Part shown: positions 1 through 8,103 of the stretch, one piece after another
Numbering within the stretch: the stretch's first letter is position 1
Layout of the letters: every line of letters begins with the position of its first letter
From: CAVZRC01 sp052148775
GTDB lineage: Bacteria > Planctomycetota > Planctomycetia > Isosphaerales > Isosphaeraceae
Assembly: GCA_052148775.1 (NCBI GenBank)
Contig: JBKQHM010000034.1
Coordinates: forward strand, 1 to 18,248
Reading direction: 5' to 3'
DNA length: 18,248 nt
The notes under the pieces: generated by a model
What the model was told of the DNA's origin: nothing
Seen by the model: only the letters and a program-made list of their open reading frames with translations
Databases searched by the model: none
Program-made: the position numbers and the translations under genes

Positions 1-44
1 GATACCTCAACACCCAGCATGGGAACCCCACTGGTCCAAGCTGA

Positions 45-326
45 AGAGTTTCTTTCTCTTTCTTTCTCTTACTTTGCCAGATACCAGCCACTGCATCGCA
101 GACCGATAGGCACAGTCCCCGGGACGAGGCCAGATCGAAGGTCGTCGATCGCCGGAACGCTCAATACGAGTCGATCCTCAATGCCTCTCTCGAACTGGGC
201 AGGAGCCCCGAGGTTTGGGCCAGGCTCGCAGCGGTGCAGCTCCGAGAAGTGATCAAACGAAGCCATTCAACGACGAAGCCCTTCTCGACAAAGCAAACCT
301 ACTCAACCCACAACCGCAGCCATTAA
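45..326 (+). pseudogene. Start-less coding-like remnant, unrecognised
   Basis: This frame opens after a TGA at 42-44 and runs to a TAA at 324-326. It has no ATG, GTG or TTG before the part that looks coding. From about 117 to 260 the third codon positions are mostly G or C, and the translation looks like ordinary helical protein, for example SILNASLELGRSPEVWARLA. The 5' part falls in a pyrimidine tract (49-70, two copies of TCTTTCTCTT) and does not look coding. The TAA is followed at once, in the same frame, by the ATG at 327. I recognise no family. It may be the tail of a gene whose start was lost, or chance. The rest of 1-326 holds nothing else I can support. Confidence 0.3.
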
Positions 327-767
327 ATGAAACCCAGGACCCGGTATTACTTCATCGCGATCGGATCGGTCATGAAGCATCGTCGCAATCGTTTCGATAA
401 GTGGAAGACCTCGACTCCAGGCGAAGTCCCCGATGATTCCGGACTACCCGCCACGGGACCCCGCATCGAGCCGTACCTTGATGATCTCAAGTTGGATACG
501 GCGAACCGGGATTCGGAATGCCGTATCCGATCCCTGGAAGCAGGTGCCCGGAATCTGAATGAGGCTGTCGCGAACATGGAATCGGGACTCCGGAAACTGG
601 AGTCGGGAATCCGCAGCCTGGCGTCTCGAGTCCGCGTCTTGGCCTCGGGAATCCATGGCTTGGAATCTCGAATCCGGAAGTTGGAATCCCCATTCCGAGA
701 CTCGCATAAGACCCGGCGGTCGAAACGTCACGTCGAACGCAACTCTCGCAAGAACAAGGCCCCTTAG
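327..767 (+). CDS. Doubtful 146-aa ORF with repeat-encoded coiled coil
   Basis: The ORF starts with ATG directly after a TAA in the same frame and has no convincing Shine-Dalgarno sequence. A second ATG lies at codon 16. From about residue 57 to 125 the protein is a regular heptad pattern (units like LESGIRK), with L and I/V at alternating core positions, as in a coiled coil. The tail is rich in Arg and Lys. The heptads are simply the translation of the 7-bp DNA array at 494-703, since three DNA units make seven codons. Several other frames on both strands stay open through the same array. It could therefore be an accidental ORF rather than a gene. No family was recognised. Confidence 0.3.
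   Translation: MKPRTRYYFIAIGSVMKHRRNRFDKWKTSTPGEVPDDSGLPATGPRIEPYLDDLKLDTANRDSECRIRSLEAGARNLNEAVANMESGLRKLESGIRSLASRVRVLASGIHGLESRIRKLESPFRDSHKTRRSKRHVERNSRKNKAP
494..703 (+). repeat. Degenerate heptanucleotide tandem array, ~30 units
   Basis: Reading from 494 in steps of seven gives units such as GGATACG, GGGATTC, GGAATGC, GGAATCT (550), GGAATCG (578), GGAGTCG (599), GGAATCC (606, 648, 683) and GGAATCT (662). The approximate consensus is GGAATCC. Phase is kept without indels for 210 bp, though many units have diverged. The unit length and GGAATC-type core are like short tandemly repeated heptamers known from other bacteria. No gene function is implied. Confidence 0.75.
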
Positions 768-925
768 ATTCAGGCCAAAGGCACCATCGCCTCGAATTTG
801 GATTGAACGGGCATCCTCTCCCGGTCGATGGATATCCCCCGGTCAAAGCTTGGAGTTGGAGCTGTGCTCGGATGTCCAGAAGATTCGACCATGATCGGAC
901 GAACTTGACTTGCTTCAGGAGCGTA

Positions 926-1092
926 AATAATTCTACAGCGGAAGAACTTCGCGGGGCCCCTGGAAACGCCGGGTTTACGCCATGGCAAACTGCGGTCCGA
1001 GCCGAGGGAGGTTACCGGAGCCGTCGCCGCAAAGCCTGGCTTGGCAAGGGGTACCGAGGGGCCAGCCAATCTCCTTCCGCTGTAGAAATAAT
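926..1092. mobile_element. MITE-like element, 155 bp, with 13-bp TIRs and 6-bp TSD
   Basis: TCTACAGCGGAAG at 932-944 is matched by its exact reverse complement at 1074-1086. The 155-bp unit they bound is flanked on both sides by AATAAT (926-931 and 1087-1092), which fits a 6-bp target-site duplication. Inside the ends the two arms stay partly complementary, including GGCCCC blocks about 12 bp inward, so the element could fold into a long imperfect hairpin. There is no room for a transposase, so it would have to be mobilised in trans. The TSD is AT-rich and simple, which weakens it a little. The transposon family cannot be named from these ends. Confidence 0.6.
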
Positions 1093-1820
1093 GATGCTTC
1101 TCGCCCAATACCACCGGTTTCGATGCGGCTCGCGAGAGGAGTTTGGACGATGAACAGACCCAACGATCGTGACTCCTGACACCCCCTCCGCGGCGCGCGC
1201 CCCTCTCTGCTGCGCGCACATTCCAGTTTTTTTTGGATTTTCTATCTGCTTTCCTGGTCGAGAGATCGGGAGTTCTGAAGCCCGAATCCGTGATAGGTGC
1301 ATTAATGAAATTGCAAATTGGCGGCATTCTAACATTAGCGGTTAGTGAGCAAATGGATTCTCGACGAGGTGGGGACCTTGATATGCTGTCCATCGGGATA
1401 CCAATCGTGCGAGTCGGGTCATCAACGCCCGCGAGCCACGACGATAGGGGGCTTGCCGCCCGCGAACCGCCTCGTCCGGACCGTTCGTGGCCGCGACGCC
1501 AACTCCCGACCGTCCCCGGAGATCGGGATGGGCGACCCGTCGAAATGTTGCACAGGAGTGCAAACCAGCGCAACGCCCGTGGTGCGATGTCCCTTCAAAT
1601 CGCGGGCCCATGACCCTCTCACATGACACGACGCACCCCGTCCCCTGAGCAGCCCCGCCCCAGAGTTCAGGGTGGCCATCAGCGAGAACTCTCATAATAA
1701 TCCTGCCAACTTGATCCCGGGACCTGGGAGCATTCACCACCCGTCGGGGCGACAATCTTCGGCCCTCCGGCGGGCGAGATACTCCGATCGCCGCCACGCT
1801 CGCATTCCGATGGCGAGGCG
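1093..1820. other. Gene-free stretch upstream of operon
   Basis: I see no supportable gene here. Open frames on both strands (for example minus 770-1573 and 1342-1827) have irregular Arg/Ser/Gly-rich composition, no recognisable domain and no ribosome-binding site. A lower-GC patch with a T8 run lies at about 1227-1375. Small stems occur at 1548-1563 (TTGCAC/GTGCAA) and 1662-1692 (AGAGTTC/GAACTCT), without evidence of a role. The 768-925 interval before the MITE is likewise empty. Confidence 0.5.
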
Positions 1821-1849
1821 TTCGCAACCGACGGTCGGCTGGTTACAAT
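1821..1849 (+). promoter_or_regulatory. Candidate sigma70-type promoter for the five-gene operon
   Basis: TTCGCA (1821-1826, 4/6 to the -35 consensus) is followed after exactly 17 bp by TACAAT (1844-1849, 5/6 to the -10). This would start transcription near 1856 and give a leader of about 70 nt before the ATG at 1927. The spacer contains the palindrome CCGACGGTCGG (1828-1838), a possible operator. The call rests on pattern matching only. Confidence 0.45.
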
Positions 1850-1926
1850 GATCAATGAAATCCTGCTGAGGATCGGGTCGGATGATCATGGCGTAGGTTT
1901 GTTCCAAGAGCGAATCGGATGACACC

Positions 1927-3588
1927 ATGAGACTGGGACGCCGGGAATCCTTGAGGTTGTGGATCGGTATCGGCGCGATCGTCGCCGCGATCGGCGGCAC
2001 CCGCGCGTACGGACAGCAAGAAGCGGCCGTCGTGTCGGGCGTCCAGTACCTGAAGAGCCATTACCTCAACCAGCAGGCCGGCGAGTCCGCGATGATCGCG
2101 CTGGCCCTCTTGAAGGCGGAAGTCCCCACCGGCGACCCCGCCCTGATGGGCTGCGTGGTCCGGTTCCGCAGCCGATTCACCAGTAGCAGCTTCGTGCCCG
2201 AGCGCCAGAACGGCACCGGCGTTTACGAGGCGGCCGCGGCCGCGATGGCCCTGGCGAACCTGGACGCCGTCGGGAACCGCGGCTATCTCACCATGATCGC
2301 CAGCTACCTGACCGGTCAGCAGAAGGGCAACGGATCGTGGGATTACAACAATCGCGATCACGGCGATACCTCTATCTCCCAGTACGCCGTCCTCGGCCTC
2401 TGGGAAGCGGAGAACGCGGGCGTGCCGATCTCGCCGTCGGTCTGGGATCGTGCCGCATCCTGGTATCTTTCGACCCAGCACGCGTCGGGGGCCTGGGTCT
2501 ATCACGACGATGAGGCGCACTACGCCGAGACGCTCGCCATGACCGCCGCCGGAGTCGGCAGCCTCCTGATCTGCCAGCGTCAACTCGAGCGCCACCGGCA
2601 GGAACGCCGGGCCAATAGCCCCCTCCTCACCGCGCTGACGAGCGATACGCAGTCGGATTTCAAGCCTTCCACGACCAACGCGCAGATCGATCAGGCGGCC
2701 CGTCGTGGCATGAACTGGATCGCCGCGAACTTCGCCCCCGACCGGCCCATTGCCGGCCCATCTCCGTTCTACATGCTCTACGGCGTCGAGCGGATCGGGG
2801 CCCTCGCCGAGCGCCAGACGATCGGCAAACTCGACTGGTTCGAGCGAGGCCGGGCCTACATCCGATCCAACCAGAAAGGCGACGGATCCTGGCAAGGGAC
2901 GCATGGCGCCGAAATGAATACCGTCTGGGCGATGCTGTTCCTGACCAAGTCGACGGCCAAGTCGTTGAAGCGGATCCAGGTCCAGCGGCTGGGCGCCGGG
3001 ACGCTCCTTGGCGGGCGTGGACTGCCCAGCGATCTCTCGTCCATGACCGTCGCTGGCGGACGCGTGGTGAGCCGTCCCATGAACGGGGCGATCGAGGGGA
3101 TGCTCGCCGTGCTGGAAGACCCGCGCGCCCAGCAGGCCGACGCCGCCGTTGCCGGCATGGTCGATCGCTATTACCGGGAAGGACCGGACGTGCTCCGGCC
3201 GTTCAAGGCGCGATTCCGGAAGATGCTGAACGACCGGGACCCTGGAGTGCGAAGGGTCGCCGCCTGGTCCCTCGCCCATACCGGCGACATGGACGTCGTC
3301 CCCGCCCTGATCGACGCGCTCCGGGATGCGGACGAAGAGGTCATCGGCTCCGCGAGGCTCGGCCTCCAGGTCCTCAGCCGCAAGATCGAAGGACTCGGCC
3401 CGCCCAGCCCGTCGACCCCCGAGGAGCGGATCGCTGCGGCCGAACGTTGGCGAAATTGGTACAACGCCGTCCGGCCGCTGGACCTCGACGAGGACGATCA
3501 ACCCCCGGCCCCACCGCAACGCCCGGCGTCCTTCGGAGCGGCCGCGGCGCCGGCCGACGGCCCATCGTCTGGGAGCCATTCGCCATGA
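1927..3588 (+). CDS. Exported squalene-cyclase-like (QW) repeat protein with HEAT-like C-terminus
   Basis: This 553-aa protein opens with a twin-arginine-like signal (GRRESLRLW, then a hydrophobic stretch and a likely cleavage near AYG/Q, residue 29), so it is probably exported. Residues about 35-330 form prenyltransferase/squalene-oxidase-type alpha-toroid repeats with three QW-like motifs: QQKGNGSW (131-138), QHASGAW (184-190) and NQKGDGSW (316-322). A cyclase DxDD motif was not seen, so a binding or scaffold role is more likely than catalysis. Residues about 425-480 (DPGVRRVAAWSLAHTGD) look like a HEAT repeat. The C-terminus is Pro/Ala-rich. The start is the first ATG after the candidate promoter, with only a weak GGAT ribosome site. 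Its TGA overlaps the next ATG (ATGA), so the two are probably translationally coupled. The true substrate is unknown. Confidence 0.8.
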   Translation: MRLGRRESLRLWIGIGAIVAAIGGTRAYGQQEAAVVSGVQYLKSHYLNQQAGESAMIALALLKAEVPTGDPALMGCVVRFRSRFTSSSFVPERQNGTGVYEAAAAAMALANLDAVGNRGYLTMIASYLTGQQKGNGSWDYNNRDHGDTSISQYAVLGLWEAENAGVPISPSVWDRAASWYLSTQHASGAWVYHDDEAHYAETLAMTAAGVGSLLICQRQLERHRQERRANSPLLTALTSDTQSDFKPSTTNAQIDQAARRGMNWIAANFAPDRPIAGPSPFYMLYGVERIGALAERQTIGKLDWFERGRAYIRSNQKGDGSWQGTHGAEMNTVWAMLFLTKSTAKSLKRIQVQRLGAGTLLGGRGLPSDLSSMTVAGGRVVSRPMNGAIEGMLAVLEDPRAQQADAAVAGMVDRYYREGPDVLRPFKARFRKMLNDRDPGVRRVAAWSLAHTGDMDVVPALIDALRDADEEVIGSARLGLQVLSRKIEGLGPPSPSTPEERIAAAERWRNWYNAVRPLDLDEDDQPPAPPQRPASFGAAAAPADGPSSGSHSP

Positions 3589-4547
3589 CCACACTCAGCC
3601 CGAAGGCCCACGCGACCGGCGCGGCCGAGCCGCCGGCGGAACTCGAACCGCGGGTACTCGGCGAATCGCGATACGACCAGGTGACGTCGTTCCTCATGGC
3701 GGTCGTCCTGGGCGCGATCCTCGTCGTCGGCTGGCTGGCGCTGGTCTATGTGACCAACCAGGCGTATGCATCGCGTGTGACGTCGCCGCTCCAGATCATC
3801 GAGGTATCCGGGGGCGGCGGGGGCAGCCCCGACGGGACGGCCGGTTCGACCGAGAAGGTCGACATCGCCGGTGCCGCGCCCGCGGCATTCGCCTCGAACA
3901 ACGAGGAGGTGCCCGGTGATTTCGAGGAGCCTTCCGTCCAGCAGGCCCCGGGAGCCATGCTCGATGCGGTCGCCCAGGTCGGGGAGAACATGGCCGAGGT
4001 CGACCTCGGCGCCGTGATGCCCAGCGGCTCGACGGTCGCCAGCGGCAAGCGCGCCTCCAAGCTCGGGTCGGGCGGGCCGGGGATCGGCATGGGGCCGGGC
4101 GATGGCGGGTTCGCACCCGAGCAGCGATGGAGCATCATCTTCAAGACGGGCGACAGCATCGACGAGTATGCCCGGCAACTCGATGCCCTGCACGTGGAGT
4201 TCGCGGTCGTCGTGCCCCCGAATCAGCTCCAGTACGTCTCCAATTTCTCCAGCCCGGAGCCGACCGAGCGCTACGGCACCGGACGGAGCGACGGACGCCT
4301 CTACTTCCTCTGGCAGGGGGGAGGCCGGAAGGAGTCCGACATCGCGCTGTTGAAGCGGGCCGGGATCGACGTCGGTGATAAGGTCGTCCTCCAGTTCTAT
4401 CCGGCGAACGTGGAGGACCGGCTTCGTCAGCTCGAGGTGCGATATCGCGGGAGGCAGCCCGCCGAGATCCGCGTCACGCGGTTCCAGGTGGTCCCGACCG
4501 ACAACGGGTACGATTTCAAGGTCATCGCCCAGGAAGCCCTCAGGTAA
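3585..4547 (+). CDS. Single-pass membrane protein with extracytoplasmic C-terminal domain
   Basis: I take the ATG at 3585, which overlaps the upstream stop by 4 nt, over the in-frame ATG at 3447 inside the previous gene. The result is 320 aa. There is a short cytoplasmic N-terminus and one membrane helix at about 34-56. A low-complexity Gly/Ala/Ser-rich linker follows (70-178, with GGGGG at 76-80 and a GSGGPGIGMGPGDGG tract). A folded domain fills about 181-318, beginning RWSIIFKTGD, with GRLYFLWQ at 238-244 and DKVVLQFYPANVEDRL near 265-280. One anchor, a flexible linker and a periplasmic domain resemble the layout of TonB/ExbD-type proteins, but no diagnostic motif supports that name. It is best left as an uncharacterised anchor of the operon's envelope assembly. 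Confidence 0.75.
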   Translation: MTTLSPKAHATGAAEPPAELEPRVLGESRYDQVTSFLMAVVLGAILVVGWLALVYVTNQAYASRVTSPLQIIEVSGGGGGSPDGTAGSTEKVDIAGAAPAAFASNNEEVPGDFEEPSVQQAPGAMLDAVAQVGENMAEVDLGAVMPSGSTVASGKRASKLGSGGPGIGMGPGDGGFAPEQRWSIIFKTGDSIDEYARQLDALHVEFAVVVPPNQLQYVSNFSSPEPTERYGTGRSDGRLYFLWQGGGRKESDIALLKRAGIDVGDKVVLQFYPANVEDRLRQLEVRYRGRQPAEIRVTRFQVVPTDNGYDFKVIAQEALR

Positions 4548-4567
4548 CCGAATCGAGCAATTCCTGC

Positions 4568-7500
4568 ATGGCTACTCTCGAGGTTCACGACGGTCAGGGC
4601 CGCGTCCAGTTCGTCGAGCTGGAGCCGAACCAGATGATCCTGTTCGGGACGAGTGCGTCCTGCGAGATCATCCTCGAAGGTCCCGAAATCAAGCCGGTCC
4701 ACGGTCGGCTGCGCCTGAAGTCCGGCCGGGTGAAGGTCGAGTCCTCGCCCGACGCCGGTTTCGTGATCCTCAACGGCCGTCGGATGGTCTCTGGCAGCAT
4801 CGGCCAGGGTGACGAGATCTCGGTCGGCCCTTGCCGGATCTTCCTGCTCCGGATCGACGACGCGACGGAGGTCCTCTCCCGGACGCAGTCAAGATCCCTG
4901 GACGGCAAGACCCGCGTGATGCCGCCTCCGACCTTCCCGGCGACCTCACCCGCCCAGACCATCCAGGAGGAGACCCAGTCGACGGGGACTCGGCGATCGC
5001 GGTCGGGGCGTTCCAAGCGGGAGGAGCCGGCCTTCGAGCTGATCGAAGAACTCGAGGGCCTGGTTGAGCCGGCCTCCATCGAGATCTCCTCATCGAGGTC
5101 GCGAGTGGCTGCGCAAGCACGTAAGAAGGACGGGTGGCTGCGGCGGATCGCCCGTCGATGGATTCCCGAGAGGGCCGCCGTGCCGGGCCGTGAGCAGATC
5201 GCCAGCTCGCCGCTCGTCCTGGGCCTGATCGCCGCGTTCGTGGTCCTGGTCGGCATGGGATTCTGGCTGAAGACCATCATCGCGGCGACCATCGCCAATC
5301 GGACCTTCAATCAGGGCATCGAGGCGTTCGACGACGGCGATTATCGCACGTCGATCCGGGACCTCGACGGCTTCATCGCGTCGTATCCCGAAGACCCGCG
5401 CGTCGCCAAGGCGAGGGTCTTCCGGGCAATCGCCAACGTCCGGCAATACGTCTCGCCCAACGGATCGACCTGGACCTCGGCCCTCGAAGCCGCCCATCAG
5501 ATGTTCCAGGAGGTCGGCCAGGAAGCCGAGTTCCGCGATCAGAGGGTCGACATGGCCGAATTAGTGATCCGGATCGGCGAGGGCCTCGCCGACCGCGCGC
5601 GACACAACGCCGACGCCCAGGCGCTGAGCGAGGCCGAGGATTCCGTGCAATTGCATGCCCAGATCGCCGGCGAGCCCGCGCATTCCTTCCTCGTTCGATC
5701 TCGGCTTCCGGGTAAGCTGGCCGAGGCGCGCGAGGCCGTGCGTAAGTCTCAGGTCCGAGCACGGACCCTGGTCACGATGGACCAGGCCCTCCTGGATCAT
5801 TCGGCCTCGCGGGTCTATCAGGCTCGCGACGACCTGGTCGATCAATACGCCGACCTCGCGCACGATAAAGACCTGATCGTCCGGATGACCTCTGCCAACG
5901 AGCTGATCCGCAAGGCCGTGACGATCGACCTGACACACCGCGCCGCCTCTCGAACGGCCCCGACGGATCCGCTCGGGCCGGCGACAAGCGTCGTGTTTCG
6001 CACGCGTCGCGAGCCCGCCGCCGCGAATTTGGCGAACGAGTCGATCGTCTTCGCCCTTGCTGACGGGTTCGCATACGGCCTCGATGCGACCGCAGGCGCC
6101 CCGTTGTGGCAGGTGCCGGTCGGGCTCGCCTCGCCGTTCGTGCCCCAGCCTGTCACTGGCGAAGCGGCCGCGATCGTCTTCGACGCCCGATCCAACGAGC
6201 TGGTCCGCCTGGATTCCCGGAGCGGTGCCCTCGCCTGGCGGCTGGAGCTTCGCGAGCGCGTGACCGACCCTCCCCTCGTCCTGGGGAATCAGCTCGTCCA
6301 GGTGCTTCCCTCCGGAAAACTCCTGCTGATCGCGCTGGATTCCGGTGAGCTCCAGGGGACCGTCAACCTGGGACGCCCGCTGGCCTGCCAGCCCGTCCAC
6401 GACGAATCGGGGCGGCATCTCTACGTCCTGGGCCGGCAAGATTGCCTCTTCATCCTGACGCGCGATCCGTTGGCCTGCTCGTCGGTGGAGTACCTCGGTC
6501 ATCTGGAAGGTTCGATCCCCGCCGCGCCGGCCCGAATCGGGCGATTCCTGGTGATCCCCGAGAACGATTCGTTGCGGGACAGCACCTGGCAGATCATGGT
6601 GCTGGACGACGATGGGGGCAAGGTCCGTTGGGTCCAGGAACTGAAGGTCGCGGGCTGGACGTGGCAGACACCGGCCAATTCGGGACAGATCGTCTGGGCC
6701 ACTGGCGACAAGGCCGGCTTCGAGGCGTTCGCCGTCGGCGATTACGCCAGCAAGTCGCCGTTCCGCTCGGTCGCGCGACTCACCCCCGACTCCTCGGCCT
6801 CCGGACCGGCCTTCGCGATCGCGCGCTCGGAGCGCGAGCTCTGGGTGGCCTCAGGCCATCCGGGCAAATTCTTGCTCGACCTCGAACACGGCGCGATCCA
6901 GCCGACGGGGCTGACGGTCCCCGGCCCGGCGCTGGCGCCGATCCAGCCCACGCCGAAACTGGTCGTGGCCACGTTCCAGAATCGCGAGACCGGCGGCGTG
7001 GCACTTTGGGGAATCGAGCCCGAGGCGAGCACGGTCGTCTGGAAGACGGTGGTCGGCGCCCCCTGGCCGGCGCCGCTGTCACCCATGGCTAATTCGCCCG
7101 GCCTGTCGACTTATGGCCGGGATGGCCAGGACGTGACGATCTCGCCCGATCAGTTGTCGCGCGGCGGTTTCGTCGAGATGCCGGTGCCGCGGCTTGGGGA
7201 ACTGACCCTGCCGGCGGGCCTGAGCCTTCGCGTCCAGCGCCAGGGCAAACCACCTCTCACGGTGCTCATTCCCAAGCCCTATGGCAGTACCCTCTGGGTG
7301 CAGGATGGTGACGCCCGGGGTGGGTGGCGAGAGGTTTCGCTTCCGGCCCAGATCGGGACGGAACCCATCGTCTGGGCCGGCGCGGTGCTGATCCCCGGGG
7401 CGGACGGACGTATCTACCTCATCGACCCCGCCACGGGCCGGTCGCGGGCCGAGCCGTACGTCCCCCAGTTCGATCGTGATCGGCAGGGGGCCTGGCGCGT

Positions 7501-8092
7501 CCCGGCGGTGGTGGACCGCGACACGGTCGTGGTGGCCGACGAGGTGGGCCGCGTCCGACGGCTCGGACTCAAGGCCAGCCCGGTCCCGCGCCTGACCGTC
7601 GAGGTCGAGCCTGCCCCGCTGGATAGCCGAATAATCAGCGATCCGGCATGTTTCGGCACCGCGGTCCTGATCGCGACGGCCGACCGCCGAATCCGGTCGC
7701 TCGCCGTCCGCGACCTGAGCCCTGTCGGGGCCTGGCAACTCGAGGCCCCGATCGCCGGCCGCCCCGTCGGCCTGGGTGACCTCGGCCTGGCGATGGATCG
7801 CGGCGGAGGTGTCATGGAGTTCGGCCGCGATGGACGACGGATCTGGTCGATCAAGCTCGGCGCCGAGGTCGTCGGGACGCCCCAGGTCATCGGGCGTTCG
7901 CTCGCATTCCTGACCGGAGACGGCGATCTCCACCTCCGCGCTCTTTCCGATGGGGCGCCGATCAGCCGTCGGCCGCTCGGGATTCTGCCGTCCGGCGGCC
8001 TGCTCGCGACCAGCCGAGAGGCCATCATCTCCGTCGCACCGGGTACGATCCGGCCCCTGGCGATCGAAACCCTCGGCGCCGATAAACCGTAG
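4568..8092 (+). CDS. FHA - TM - TPR-like - PQQ-type beta-propeller protein
   Basis: This 1174-aa protein begins 20 nt after the previous stop, without a clear Shine-Dalgarno site. Residues 1-97 have the FHA fold pattern (FGTSASCEI, VHGRL, VILNG). The phosphothreonine-reading Arg and Ser are replaced by T28 and K42, while H45 and N69-G70 are kept. A polar linker leads to one membrane helix at about 213-236. A TPR-like helical part follows (NQGIEAFDDGDYRTSIRDLD, about 248-267, and onward). From about 490 to 1170 there is a PQQ/quinoprotein-like propeller with repeated blade ends such as AGAPLWQVPVG, SGALAWRLEL, GGKVRWVQEL and DGRRIWSIKLG. The topology implies a cytoplasmic FHA and an extracytoplasmic propeller. 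No enzyme active site is visible, so a BamB-like scaffolding role is a guess. Confidence 0.82.
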   Translation: MATLEVHDGQGRVQFVELEPNQMILFGTSASCEIILEGPEIKPVHGRLRLKSGRVKVESSPDAGFVILNGRRMVSGSIGQGDEISVGPCRIFLLRIDDATEVLSRTQSRSLDGKTRVMPPPTFPATSPAQTIQEETQSTGTRRSRSGRSKREEPAFELIEELEGLVEPASIEISSSRSRVAAQARKKDGWLRRIARRWIPERAAVPGREQIASSPLVLGLIAAFVVLVGMGFWLKTIIAATIANRTFNQGIEAFDDGDYRTSIRDLDGFIASYPEDPRVAKARVFRAIANVRQYVSPNGSTWTSALEAAHQMFQEVGQEAEFRDQRVDMAELVIRIGEGLADRARHNADAQALSEAEDSVQLHAQIAGEPAHSFLVRSRLPGKLAEAREAVRKSQVRARTLVTMDQALLDHSASRVYQARDDLVDQYADLAHDKDLIVRMTSANELIRKAVTIDLTHRAASRTAPTDPLGPATSVVFRTRREPAAANLANESIVFALADGFAYGLDATAGAPLWQVPVGLASPFVPQPVTGEAAAIVFDARSNELVRLDSRSGALAWRLELRERVTDPPLVLGNQLVQVLPSGKLLLIALDSGELQGTVNLGRPLACQPVHDESGRHLYVLGRQDCLFILTRDPLACSSVEYLGHLEGSIPAAPARIGRFLVIPENDSLRDSTWQIMVLDDDGGKVRWVQELKVAGWTWQTPANSGQIVWATGDKAGFEAFAVGDYASKSPFRSVARLTPDSSASGPAFAIARSERELWVASGHPGKFLLDLEHGAIQPTGLTVPGPALAPIQPTPKLVVATFQNRETGGVALWGIEPEASTVVWKTVVGAPWPAPLSPMANSPGLSTYGRDGQDVTISPDQLSRGGFVEMPVPRLGELTLPAGLSLRVQRQGKPPLTVLIPKPYGSTLWVQDGDARGGWREVSLPAQIGTEPIVWAGAVLIPGADGRIYLIDPATGRSRAEPYVPQFDRDRQGAWRVPAVVDRDTVVVADEVGRVRRLGLKASPVPRLTVEVEPAPLDSRIISDPACFGTAVLIATADRRIRSLAVRDLSPVGAWQLEAPIAGRPVGLGDLGLAMDRGGGVMEFGRDGRRIWSIKLGAEVVGTPQVIGRSLAFLTGDGDLHLRALSDGAPISRRPLGILPSGGLLATSREAIISVAPGTIRPLAIETLGADKP

Positions 8093-8095
8093 GAG
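8091..8095 (+). promoter_or_regulatory. Shine-Dalgarno AGGAG that supports the GTG start at 8104
   Basis: AGGAG overlaps the TAG stop (8090-8092) of the preceding gene and lies 8 nt before GTG. This is better spaced than for the next in-frame ATG at 8128. Confidence 0.6.
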
Positions 8096-8103
8096 CTCTT
8101 GCC

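Noticed and set aside
49..70. Pyrimidine tract with two TCTTTCTCTT units
   Set aside because: Only two copies and no linked gene. It is simple low-complexity sequence.
1193..1234. GCGCGC/GCGCGC stem followed by T8, like a terminator
   Set aside because: The T run starts about 9 nt after the stem, the stem is only six simple alternating pairs, and no gene ends just before it.
770..1573. A 267-codon open frame on the - strand across the MITE
   Set aside because: It runs through both terminal repeats of the element and has no domain, start signal or coding-like composition.
1643..1692. Two overlapping, mutually exclusive hairpins (CCCTGA/TCAGGG and AGAGTTC/GAACTCT), attenuator-like
   Set aside because: They lie upstream of the candidate promoter and not in a leader. 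The stems are short (6-7 bp), so chance is likely.
1852..3594. A 580-codon open frame on the - strand
   Set aside because: It is antisense to the QW-repeat gene, with no recognisable domain. Codon positions fit a mirror of the true gene.
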